Below are positions 6,790-12,515 of a stretch of DNA of 12,515 nucleotides, piece by piece. Location: positions 1 to 12,515 of the forward strand of contig JAISXJ010000188.1 of assembly GCA_031270565.1 (NCBI GenBank), in the 5' to 3' direction. The DNA comes from Prevotellaceae bacterium. Lineage in GTDB: Bacteria; Bacteroidota; Bacteroidia; Bacteroidales; Paludibacteraceae. The stretch's first letter is position 1, and every line of letters begins with the position of its first letter. Both the position numbers and the translations under genes were made by a program. The notes under the pieces were generated by a model that saw only the letters and a program-made list of their open reading frames with translations, was not told the DNA's origin and did not search any database.

Positions 6790-8100
6790 ATGAAACATCA
6801 GAAATTTTATGTGTTGCCAATCATTATGATGATTCTTCTCTTCGGAATGATTGGATTTGTAACAAACATCGCTGCGCCCGCAGGTACTATCTGGATGAGC
6901 AAATACGAAAGCTCAAACGCCATAGGAATGTTGGGCAATCTCATGAACTTTTTAGCTTATCTTGTCATGGGCATCCCCGCGGGACTGCTCCTGCAAAAAA
7001 TTGGCTACAAAAGAACGGCGCTCACTGCTATCATTGTTGGTTTTTGCGGCGTAGGTGTTCAATTTCTTTCCGGATTGCTTACGGGCAATTTCGGATTTGT
7101 GGTTTATCTGACCGGCGCTTTCGTGGCGGGTTTTTCAATGTGTATGCTTAATACCGTTGTCAATCCGATGTTGAACACCATTGGTGGTGGCGGTAAAAAA
7201 GGCGGCATGCTGCTGCAAATCGGCGGTTCGTTCAATTCGCTGCTCGGCACGATTGCCCCTGTCTTTGTTGGCGCTTTGATAGGGACTGTCGTTACCGAGA
7301 AAATGAGTCTGGAAACAGGTGCACCCGTAACAGTTTTCTCGGATATTAATCTTGTGCTTTATATTTCAATGGCTATTTTCGCCGTTGTGGGTATTGTTTT
7401 GGCTATGGTTAATATCCCCGAACCTGAGGTTGAAAATGACGGCACGGTGGCAAAATCACCATGGAAATTTCGTCATTTTGTACTCGGCGCAGTAGGTATT
7501 TTTGTCTATGTCGGTATCGAGGTAGGGATTCCGGGAACAATGAAATTCTTTCTGGAAAATCTTAAAGAGGGTGCGCTCAATCCGTCTGCCGCGGGAACAG
7601 TTGCTGCGACATACTGGTTTTTGATGCTGGTCGGACGTCTTGCCGGCGCAGGAATCGCCGTGAAAGTCAGCAGCAGAAACCTTTTGACTGTGGTTGCCTC
7701 TGTTGCCATCCTGCTGGTAGGAGCGGCAATGTTGCTGCCTGTAAATATTCCGGTTTCGATGCCGGTCTTTTCCAATTTTACCTTTGCCATGCAGGTAGTG
7801 CCAATTAATGCACTGCTTTTTGTTCTGGTCGGACTTTGCACTTCGGTGATGTGGGGCGGCATTTTCAACCTTGCGGTTGAGGGCTTGGGAGCATCGGTGA
7901 AAAAGGCGTCGGGAATATTTATGATGATGGTTGTTGGCGGTGGCATTATTCCATTAATACAAAACAGAATTGTGGATATTACCGGTAACAATTATATCAT
8001 TTCCTACCTGTTACCGCTTGCAGGACTTGCCTATCTGCTTTTCTATGCGTTGATAGGTAGCAGAAATGTCAACCGGACGGTTTCCGCAGAAAAAAATTAA
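6790..8100 (+). CDS. MFS sugar permease, FHS (fucose/glucose/galactose) type
   Basis: This is a 436-aa inner-membrane transporter with about twelve hydrophobic segments. The N-terminal half includes helices near residues 7-28, 45-67, 76-97 and 103-127, with a G..QKIGYKR loop (about 65-75) at the usual MFS loop 2-3 position. A cytoplasmic stretch at about 210-228 separates the halves. The second half begins with GAVGIFVYVGIEVGIPGTMK (about 233-252), which resembles the FHS-family YVGxEV motif in helix 7. The ATG at 6790 is chosen because the frame upstream overlaps the end of the DPP-IV gene and encodes no plausible N-terminus; MKHQKFYVLPIIMM leads straight into helix 1. The ROK kinase starts 26 bases after the stop, so imported hexose is probably phosphorylated by the next gene product. 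Glucose is likely, but galactose, N-acetylglucosamine or mannose are possible. Confidence 0.92.
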   Translation: MKHQKFYVLPIIMMILLFGMIGFVTNIAAPAGTIWMSKYESSNAIGMLGNLMNFLAYLVMGIPAGLLLQKIGYKRTALTAIIVGFCGVGVQFLSGLLTGNFGFVVYLTGAFVAGFSMCMLNTVVNPMLNTIGGGGKKGGMLLQIGGSFNSLLGTIAPVFVGALIGTVVTEKMSLETGAPVTVFSDINLVLYISMAIFAVVGIVLAMVNIPEPEVENDGTVAKSPWKFRHFVLGAVGIFVYVGIEVGIPGTMKFFLENLKEGALNPSAAGTVAATYWFLMLVGRLAGAGIAVKVSSRNLLTVVASVAILLVGAAMLLPVNIPVSMPVFSNFTFAMQVVPINALLFVLVGLCTSVMWGGIFNLAVEGLGASVKKASGIFMMMVVGGGIIPLIQNRIVDITGNNYIISYLLPLAGLAYLLFYALIGSRNVNRTVSAEKN

Positions 8101-8126
8101 ACCAATAATTCAACTATTGATATTCT

Positions 8127-9095
8127 ATGAAAACACTCGAGAAACCTTATGTAGTCGGTATTGACGTCGGTGGACAGACTGCCAAAATTGGCGTGATTGA
8201 CACCAGAGGCAGTGTATTGTCTCAAATGGCTATTCGCAGTGATGACACCACAGATGTGGATGTCTTCATCGGCAATCTTTGTGGCGCCGTTACGAAATTG
8301 TGCAAGAGTTACGGTTTGAAACACATACGCGGCATCGGCGTTGGCGTACCTAACGGCAATTATTATCACGGCACGGTGGAAAATGCCGTCAATCTCAAAT
8401 GGGGTGGCAGCAAGCACATAGAGTTTGCGAAAAAAATGCGTCATAACATCGGTATTCCCGTTGCGCTCACAAACGATGCCAATGCTGCCGCTGTTGGCGA
8501 GATGACCTACGGCGTAGCACGTGGAATTCGGCATTTTATTATGATTACGCTCGGAACAGGCGTTGGCAGCGGCATCATCATTGACGGGAAAGTCCTTTAC
8601 GGACACGACGGTTTTGCCGGCGAACTGGGACACACTACCGTTGTCAGGAAAAATGGACGCCCCTGCAATTGTGGGAAAAAGGGCTGTCTGGAAACTTATA
8701 CCTCTGCAATGGGCGTAGCGCGGTCGGCACGCGAAATTCTGGAAACTACCGACAGGAAAAGCCTCCTGCGCAATTTCCCTCCGGCGTCAATTACCTCGAA
8801 AGACGTGTTTGAAGCGGCTATGGAAGGCGATGAAATAGCGAAGGAAATCTTTGAGTTTACCGGTAAAATGCTGGGAGAATCTTTTGCCGACTTTGTGGCA
8901 TTCAGTGCGCCGGAAGCCATTGTGCTTTTTGGCGGGCTGACAAAAGCGGGAGACCTGCTTTACAACCCGATTGTTAAACACATGAACAACAATCTCTTGG
9001 AACTTTGGAAAGGCAAGATTAAAGTACTTTTCTCAACGCTCAAGGAATCGGATGCTGCCATTCTCGGCGCGAGCGCTCTGGCGTGGGAATTGTAG
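8127..9095 (+). CDS. ROK-family sugar kinase (probable glucokinase)
   Basis: This is a 322-aa cytoplasmic kinase that phosphorylates a hexose with ATP, most likely glucose to glucose 6-phosphate. The N-terminal phosphate-binding loop is GIDVGGQTAKIGVID (about 11-25). TNDANAAAVGE (about 115-125) carries the catalytic Asp117. GTGVGSG (about 143-149) is the second phosphate motif. The ROK signature is complete: GELGHT at 165-170 followed by CNCGKKGCLE, with His169, Cys180, Cys182 and Cys187 as the structural zinc ligands. The C-terminal FGG (about 268-270) matches the adenosine region. It is the last gene of the operon, 26 bases behind the permease, and is followed by a strong terminator. Non-catalytic ROK regulators usually have an N-terminal helix-turn-helix, which is absent here. 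An N-acetylhexosamine or mannose substrate cannot be excluded. Confidence 0.93.
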   Translation: MKTLEKPYVVGIDVGGQTAKIGVIDTRGSVLSQMAIRSDDTTDVDVFIGNLCGAVTKLCKSYGLKHIRGIGVGVPNGNYYHGTVENAVNLKWGGSKHIEFAKKMRHNIGIPVALTNDANAAAVGEMTYGVARGIRHFIMITLGTGVGSGIIIDGKVLYGHDGFAGELGHTTVVRKNGRPCNCGKKGCLETYTSAMGVARSAREILETTDRKSLLRNFPPASITSKDVFEAAMEGDEIAKEIFEFTGKMLGESFADFVAFSAPEAIVLFGGLTKAGDLLYNPIVKHMNNNLLELWKGKIKVLFSTLKESDAAILGASALAWEL

Positions 9096-9132
9096 TTCAG
9101 TGATTGATACGCCTGCATCGCAGACAGTTTAT

Positions 9133-9180
9133 AACGGTCAGCGGCAAAACTTGAAAATTTTGCCGCTGACTGTTATATTT
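9133..9180 (+). terminator. Strong terminator of the DPP-IV/permease/kinase operon
   Basis: GTCAGCGGCAAAA (9137-9149) pairs perfectly over 13 bases with TTTTGCCGCTGAC (9158-9170) across an 8-base loop. AAC/GTT extends the stem after one mismatch. On the plus strand it is followed by ATATTTT. It begins about 40 bases after the kinase stop codon. Confidence 0.8.
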
Positions 9181-9208
9181 TGCGCTTGCAGCAGCCGCTG
9201 AAAAAACC

Positions 9209-9229
9209 AAAAGCCCCGACGGGGCTTTT
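9209..9229. terminator. Bidirectional terminator between convergent operons
   Basis: AAAAGCCCC, a GAC loop, then GGGGCTTTT form a compact G/C-rich hairpin flanked by A and T runs on both sides. On the minus strand the stem is followed by GGTTTTTT, a good tail 46 bases past the DUF4625 stop codon. On the plus strand the T run is short, so there it acts at most as a backup to the terminator at 9133-9180. Confidence 0.8.
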
Positions 9230-9275
9230 ATGTTCAGGGCGTACCCGCAGGCACGTTGTTGTTGACCACTAAAGA

Positions 9276-9773
9276 CTAATCCTCGTCTTCGTCGTGTTCA
9301 TCTTCGTGTTCAGAGGCAGTGTGCGAAAGCACAATCGACCGTGCCACATAACTCTCATTACCTGCAGCATCGGTGCAGTAAATCATAATGTGATAGTCGC
9401 CCTCCTGAGCATTTTCAGGAATCAAAATTTCGTGATGATGCACGTGCTTTGTCCGGTTGCCCGTCAAATCCCACGATTTTCTGAAAGCAAAGGGCTGCTC
9501 ATCCTCTGCTGCAAGCTGAACTGCCGGCGCATCATGTCCGTGCTGGTCAAAGTTGTTGTGTATCTCAACAAGATACTCACGCAACATCACATCATCGGAG
9601 AGATCCATTTCAAGGTGCATCCCATCCGGGTCGCCGATGAGGATGGAATCACCCTCACAAGGCTCTTCCAGAAGGATGACAGGTTTAGTGGTGTCTGCAT
9701 TGTTGCCGTTACAGGACAACAAAAGAGCGGTTAATGCCAAAAGGCAAACGATTGAAAATTTCAAGGTTTTCAT
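9276..9773 (-). CDS. His-rich DUF4625 lipoprotein
   Basis: This 165-aa lipoprotein is recognised as DUF4625 by its sequence pattern: DTTKPVI after the lipid anchor, YLVEIHNNFDQHGH, WDLTGNRTKHVHHHEI and the ending DAAGNESYVARSIVL. A signal peptide ends in the lipobox LLLSC, so Cys21 is the acylated N-terminus. The body is probably one immunoglobulin-like beta-sandwich. Histidines cluster at 72, 78, 80, 110, 112-114 and 128, and the C-terminus (about 151-165) is a run of His, Glu and Asp. This is a strong hint of metal binding, but no function is established to my knowledge. Its ATG follows the TonB receptor stop codon after two bases, so the two are almost certainly translated together. It may hand metal to, or capture metal for, the receptor. 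Whether it faces the periplasm or the cell surface is unclear; no obvious acidic surface-export signal follows Cys21. Confidence 0.87.
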   Translation of the reverse strand: MKTLKFSIVCLLALTALLLSCNGNNADTTKPVILLEEPCEGDSILIGDPDGMHLEMDLSDDVMLREYLVEIHNNFDQHGHDAPAVQLAAEDEQPFAFRKSWDLTGNRTKHVHHHEILIPENAQEGDYHIMIYCTDAAGNESYVARSIVLSHTASEHEDEHDEDED

Positions 9774-9775
9774 AG

Positions 9776-11935
9776 TTACTTGTTTTTTAATAAATGAATA
9801 AATGATAATTTAAAAGATAAGAGGAAGCTGCGTCCGGGTTCGGGGATTTCGAGCTTCCGATAAAAACTTAAATGATTAAAATAGGGTTTATTAAAGATGT
9901 TTTTTACGGTAAAAGTCGCTTCGATACTGTATTTCTCGAAAGGAATAACGCTCGACAGAGAGCCGTGCAGCAGGTTTACACCCGGAGTACGTTCTTCATT
10001 TTTAGCGACATGATTTTGTGCAGCGACACCTTGCCACTCCGCAGCGACAACCACCGGCGTAAACGTACATTTGAGTACGTGACGCATCGAAGCGGGAGGC
10101 GAAAAATACATGGCGGTCTGCTCCATTCTGTTGGACGTATAAACATATTCGCCCGAAAGATAATAGCTGAAATACCGCCCCAGTAATATTTCTACACTTG
10201 CTTCGCCACCCATAAACAGGGCTTTCGTACCGGTATAACGGTATATCTGCCCTGCATCCGGCAGCAGCGACCATTCGCCTGTGGGACGCAGAAAAATGTA
10301 GTTGTCATACAGGCTTGCGAATGGCGATACGGAGACTGTTACCTGCCGGTGGGTAAAACGGTAAAACAAATCCAGTTGCCATCCTTTTTCCGATGTCAGC
10401 GAGGGGTCTCCCTGTTCGTGCTGAAACGTGCCGTGATGTACGCCATTTGCCGCCAGCTCGTTCGCCGCAGGCAATCGGAAGCTGCGTCCGATATGGGCTT
10501 TAAACACATGCTGCTCCAACGGATACCAAACCACACCCGCCGCATACGACACATCGTCAAACTGTCGCCTGATGCCGTAACTGCGCCACTGATAAACCGC
10601 CATCTGCTCCTCCGTATAGCCCTGTCCTCTGAGATAAAGGCTCAGATAGGGGTCTGAATAGGGTGTAACGGCGATTTTCCCAATGTCGTAGCGAATGCCT
10701 ACGCTCCACGTTACGGACTGACGCGGCTGGTATGTCGTATGGAGAAATAGTCCGCCTGCGGTACGTCGATAATTCGGCAAAAGAAATGCGTAACCGTCGA
10801 TACGGTTGTACTGGTGTTGAAAGTCCGCACCTGCGACGTGCGTCCAGCGCGCCGACGGCGAAAAAATCGCCTTAACGTTGGAAGAAACAGTCTGCAAGAC
10901 AAACATCAACTCTTTGTCGGGGTCTTTTTCGGGCTTCTGTTGAGCAGCATAATGCGTATGAAACAGGCTCCATTCCTCACGGTGATTGTTCTGATAGCCG
11001 ACAGTTCCCTCTATCAGAAGCCGGTCGCTGCGATGCGTCAATTGCGCTGCCACTTTCAGATGATTCACCATACTGTAAGGCGGTTCGATGTTACGATAGT
11101 CGCCATCGTGGTGTACCCTGCTTGCATCCGGCACGCCATGTGCGCCCGGAAAGAACCCGACTTTCTGAAAAGCATCGGTTGCCGAAAGCGTTACACTGTA
11201 ATCTTTCGCCGCATAACGGGCAAAAAGAGAGCCGTTTCGTTCAAAGCCGGCGCTGTTTTTCAGTCGCCGATGCTCAACGGGAAGTCGTTGAGTGAGATAA
11301 ACCACCGTATCGGCAGGAATGGCATAATCGGCAAAATCCTGCATCGAGAAACGCATTTTACCGTACCATTTTCCTCTTTTCAGTCCAGCCATTCCCGACG
11401 TGGCTAATGTACGGTTATTGCTTTTTGCCAGACCGTTCACCTCTCCAAACACCATATCTTTCTGCGGTGCAGGCAAACGCACTGTCTCAATGACCCCACC
11501 CATCGCATCGCTGCCGAAGAGAAGCGATGCCGGACCTTTGATGATATGCACCTGTTCAATGTCGAAGGCATCCATCTCCAGTCCGTGGTCGACGCCCCAT
11601 TGTTGCCCCTCCTGCCTGATGCCGTCGGCAACCACCGCGATACGGTTGAATGCCATACCGCGTATCATCGGCTTGGAGAAGCCCGAACCGATGTCCATCG
11701 ACTGTACACCGGGCACAGACGAGAGATTCTGCACGAAATTACCGGAAAAGTGTTCGCGCAATTCAGCCTTTCCAACCACAACAACGGGTTGGGATGAACG
11801 GATGCCTGCATCCTGCGTCTGCGAACCGACAACGACCGTTTCCCGGAGATTTACCTTAACGGAATCGGGCGTTTGTGCTAATCCAGCAACAGATACAAGC
11901 AACAGCGTTCCTATAAACACAGGAACATAGTGCAT
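9776..11935 (-). CDS. TonB-dependent outer-membrane receptor, ZnuD-like (probable metal uptake)
   Basis: This 719-aa outer-membrane receptor imports a substrate using TonB energy. A signal peptide ends near GLAQ. The segment RETVVVGS (about 31-38) is a candidate TonB box. The plug domain covers about 47-150 (LSSVPGVQSMDIG, IRGMAFNRIAVVADGIRQEG, IIKGPASLLFGSDAMGGVI), and the rest is a 22-strand barrel. It lacks the N-terminal carboxypeptidase-like domain of SusC-type receptors. NRIAVVADGIRQEGQQWG and GVHHGTFQHEQGDPSL resemble the ZnuD group of zinc receptors. Predicted loops carry clusters such as GAHGVPDASRVHHDGD (about 264-279) and HTHYAAQ (about 326-332), suited to metal capture. The gene lies between two small His-rich exported proteins. 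The final strand reaches an aromatic residue at Phe712, then seven extra residues follow. Zinc is favoured; copper, iron or a chelate is possible. Confidence 0.94.
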   Translation of the reverse strand: MHYVPVFIGTLLLVSVAGLAQTPDSVKVNLRETVVVGSQTQDAGIRSSQPVVVVGKAELREHFSGNFVQNLSSVPGVQSMDIGSGFSKPMIRGMAFNRIAVVADGIRQEGQQWGVDHGLEMDAFDIEQVHIIKGPASLLFGSDAMGGVIETVRLPAPQKDMVFGEVNGLAKSNNRTLATSGMAGLKRGKWYGKMRFSMQDFADYAIPADTVVYLTQRLPVEHRRLKNSAGFERNGSLFARYAAKDYSVTLSATDAFQKVGFFPGAHGVPDASRVHHDGDYRNIEPPYSMVNHLKVAAQLTHRSDRLLIEGTVGYQNNHREEWSLFHTHYAAQQKPEKDPDKELMFVLQTVSSNVKAIFSPSARWTHVAGADFQHQYNRIDGYAFLLPNYRRTAGGLFLHTTYQPRQSVTWSVGIRYDIGKIAVTPYSDPYLSLYLRGQGYTEEQMAVYQWRSYGIRRQFDDVSYAAGVVWYPLEQHVFKAHIGRSFRLPAANELAANGVHHGTFQHEQGDPSLTSEKGWQLDLFYRFTHRQVTVSVSPFASLYDNYIFLRPTGEWSLLPDAGQIYRYTGTKALFMGGEASVEILLGRYFSYYLSGEYVYTSNRMEQTAMYFSPPASMRHVLKCTFTPVVVAAEWQGVAAQNHVAKNEERTPGVNLLHGSLSSVIPFEKYSIEATFTVKNIFNKPYFNHLSFYRKLEIPEPGRSFLLSFKLSFIHLLKNK

Positions 11936-11978
11936 AAGATTTCAAGACAGTTTTTATTAAAATAAAAGAGAGTTGTTT

Positions 11979-11991
11979 GTGTCGGCGACAC
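11979..11991. repeat. Short perfect inverted repeat between the His/Cys gene and the receptor gene
   Basis: GTGTCG-G-CGACAC is a perfect 6-1-6 palindrome lying between the stop codon of the small His/Cys gene and the receptor ATG. In RNA it would form a five-pair stem with a GGC or GCC loop. No T run follows on the minus strand, so it is not a standard terminator. It could be an mRNA processing or stability element, or chance. Confidence 0.4.
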
Positions 11992-11997
11992 GGAAGT

Positions 11998-12303
11998 TTA
12001 TCGGCAGAGAGGAGGCGCCCGTCCACGATGGGACACGACTGGAGAACTAAAAACGAAAGGAATATCAACAGCGTAAAATGGTTGTGCGGAACATTGGGGA
12101 CTTTGCACCTGTACAATAGTTCCTTCAATAAAAGGAGTATTCAACCATGCACAGACAAGACATTGCGAATCAGTCTGCCCCGTCCGGTCAGACGAACAGC
12201 CATTCGGCACATCATCGTGATGATGTCCAACCGTTGCTGCCATCATTGGCACGCAAGCCAAAAACAGCACGATTATTCCGATATGCAATCTGTTCGTTTT
12301 CAA
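11998..12303 (-). CDS. Small secreted His/Cys-rich protein, first gene of the metal-uptake operon
   Basis: This 101-aa exported protein has an N-terminal hydrophobic signal (IGIIVLFLACVPMMAA), then a His-His-His-Asp-Asp motif at 27-31, Cys36, a C-x-x-C pair at Cys48/Cys51, Cys71 and a C-terminal RGRAPPLCR. The combination of a His cluster after the signal, CxxC and a terminal RAPP-type motif resembles small hypothetical proteins (DUF2946/DUF6769-like) encoded next to metal-related TonB receptors. That family assignment is from memory and uncertain. The frame has no upstream ATG or GTG before an in-frame TAA, so TTG at 12303 is the probable start; it lies 31 bases after a -7 box. The receptor gene follows 62 bases later on the same strand. 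A periplasmic metal-binding or sensing role is an inference; the chemistry is unknown. Confidence 0.75.
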   Translation of the reverse strand: MKTNRLHIGIIVLFLACVPMMAATVGHHHDDVPNGCSSDRTGQTDSQCLVCAWLNTPFIEGTIVQVQSPQCSAQPFYAVDIPFVFSSPVVSHRGRAPPLCR

Positions 12304-12334
12304 AACACAATTATTTTAATGAAAAGTAGCGCGG

Positions 12335-12342
12335 CAAAGGTA
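12335..12342 (-). promoter_or_regulatory. Bacteroidota -7 box of the metal-uptake operon, with overlapping palindrome
   Basis: On the minus strand this is TACCTTTG followed by CCGCG, an exact TAnnTTTG match upstream of the TTG start at 12303. No -33 TTTG is evident; the upstream DNA is the A8 tract of the dispersed repeat. The box overlaps AAAGGT-AC-ACCTTT (12336-12349), a perfect 6-2-6 inverted repeat that could be a repressor operator. Confidence 0.5.
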
Positions 12343-12416
12343 CACCTTTTTTTTAGTTTGTAGTTATTAGAGTGTAGTTTTTAGATAATGAATAACGAAT
12401 AGTGAATAGTGAATAA
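12335..12416 (-). repeat. Dispersed promoter-proximal repeat, copy B
   Basis: Read on the minus strand, this matches copy A at 4466-4550 in order: CACTATTCGTTATTCA, ACTCTAATAACTA, CTAAAAAAAA, -7 box. CACTATT is tandemly doubled at its outer end. Copies A and B are inverted relative to each other on the chromosome, but each has the same orientation relative to the operon it precedes. Confidence 0.65.
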
Positions 12417-12428
12417 TATTTTTTCGGG

Positions 12429-12475
12429 CTTTTATTTCTCTGTGTCTCTCTGTGTGTTCTCTGTGTAACTCCGTG
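12429..12475. repeat. CTCTGTGT-type simple dispersed repeat
   Basis: TTTCTCTGTGTCTCTCTGTG followed by TTCTCTGTGTAACTCCGTG contains imperfect repeats of a CTCTGTGT core. From memory, similar strings (CACGGAGTTACACAGAG on the other strand) recur between genes in many bacterial genomes. It lies immediately outside copy B of the promoter-proximal repeat. No gene is seen from 12304 to the window end. Confidence 0.5.
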
Positions 12476-12515
12476 CAATAAGAAAACTTGGCAACTCTCG
12501 CTGCTGAATTTCACA

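Noticed and set aside
7506..8633. Minus-strand frames of 161 and 178 aa opposite the permease and kinase
   Set aside because: They lie wholly opposite conserved coding sequence and show no family features.
10814..11930. Two long plus-strand frames (197 and 176 aa) opposite the TonB receptor
   Set aside because: They are antisense to a full-length receptor with plug and barrel motifs. Their composition is that of a codon shadow, with no promoter or domain.
1..12515. tRNA, rRNA, CRISPR array, insertion sequence or phage genes
   Set aside because: None was seen. The repeats present are not regularly spaced, and no transposase-like frame exists.

Overview
The window looks like chromosomal DNA from the order Bacteroidales (phylum Bacteroidota), probably a protein-degrading Porphyromonas/Dysgonomonas/Paludibacter-like lineage. 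The evidence is a secreted protease ending in a type IX secretion (T9SS) sorting domain, Bacteroidota-type promoters with a TAnnTTTG -7 box in front of four transcription units, A/T-rich leaders without a strong Shine-Dalgarno sequence, a DPP-IV peptidase, and a DUF4625 lipoprotein beside a TonB-dependent receptor. The genus cannot be fixed from the sequence alone. No rRNA, tRNA, CRISPR array, transposase or phage gene is visible.

Layout. (1) 127-3228, minus: a 1033-aa M6-family metalloprotease with Fn3-like, PKD and SprB-like modules and a C-terminal T9SS signal. (2) 3229-4342, minus: an ECF sigma factor (3637-4239), followed by a 51-aa small ORF (3390-3545). A long hairpin ends exactly at the small ORF's start codon, and an intrinsic terminator follows at 3318-3351. 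(3) 4466-9229, plus: a likely three-gene operon of dipeptidyl peptidase IV, an FHS-type sugar MFS permease and a ROK-family sugar kinase, closed by a strong terminator. (4) 9209-12342, minus: a likely three-gene operon of a small secreted His/Cys protein, a ZnuD-like TonB-dependent receptor and a His-rich DUF4625 lipoprotein. It ends in a terminator shared with the convergent operon (3).

The sugar permease and ROK kinase form a simple import-and-phosphorylate pair. DPP-IV upstream suggests co-expression of dipeptide release with sugar uptake, and fits the secreted M6 protease elsewhere in the window. The minus operon reads as an outer-membrane metal-uptake module: two exported His-rich proteins flank a receptor whose loops are also His-rich. 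Zinc is my best guess by resemblance; the substrate is not proven.

The least expected features are non-coding or small. They are the 51-aa ORF with its start-abutting hairpin, and a repeat of about 80 bp found twice in opposite orientation (4466-4550 and 12335-12416), each copy ending in a poly-A tract and a -7 box directly in front of an operon. The main stretch over 300 bases without a gene is 4240-4589. It holds the divergent sigma-factor and DPP-IV promoters, one copy of the repeat and simple A-rich sequence. The gap 3229-3636 holds the small ORF, its hairpin, a terminator and the M6 promoter. In 1-126 I see nothing I can support.
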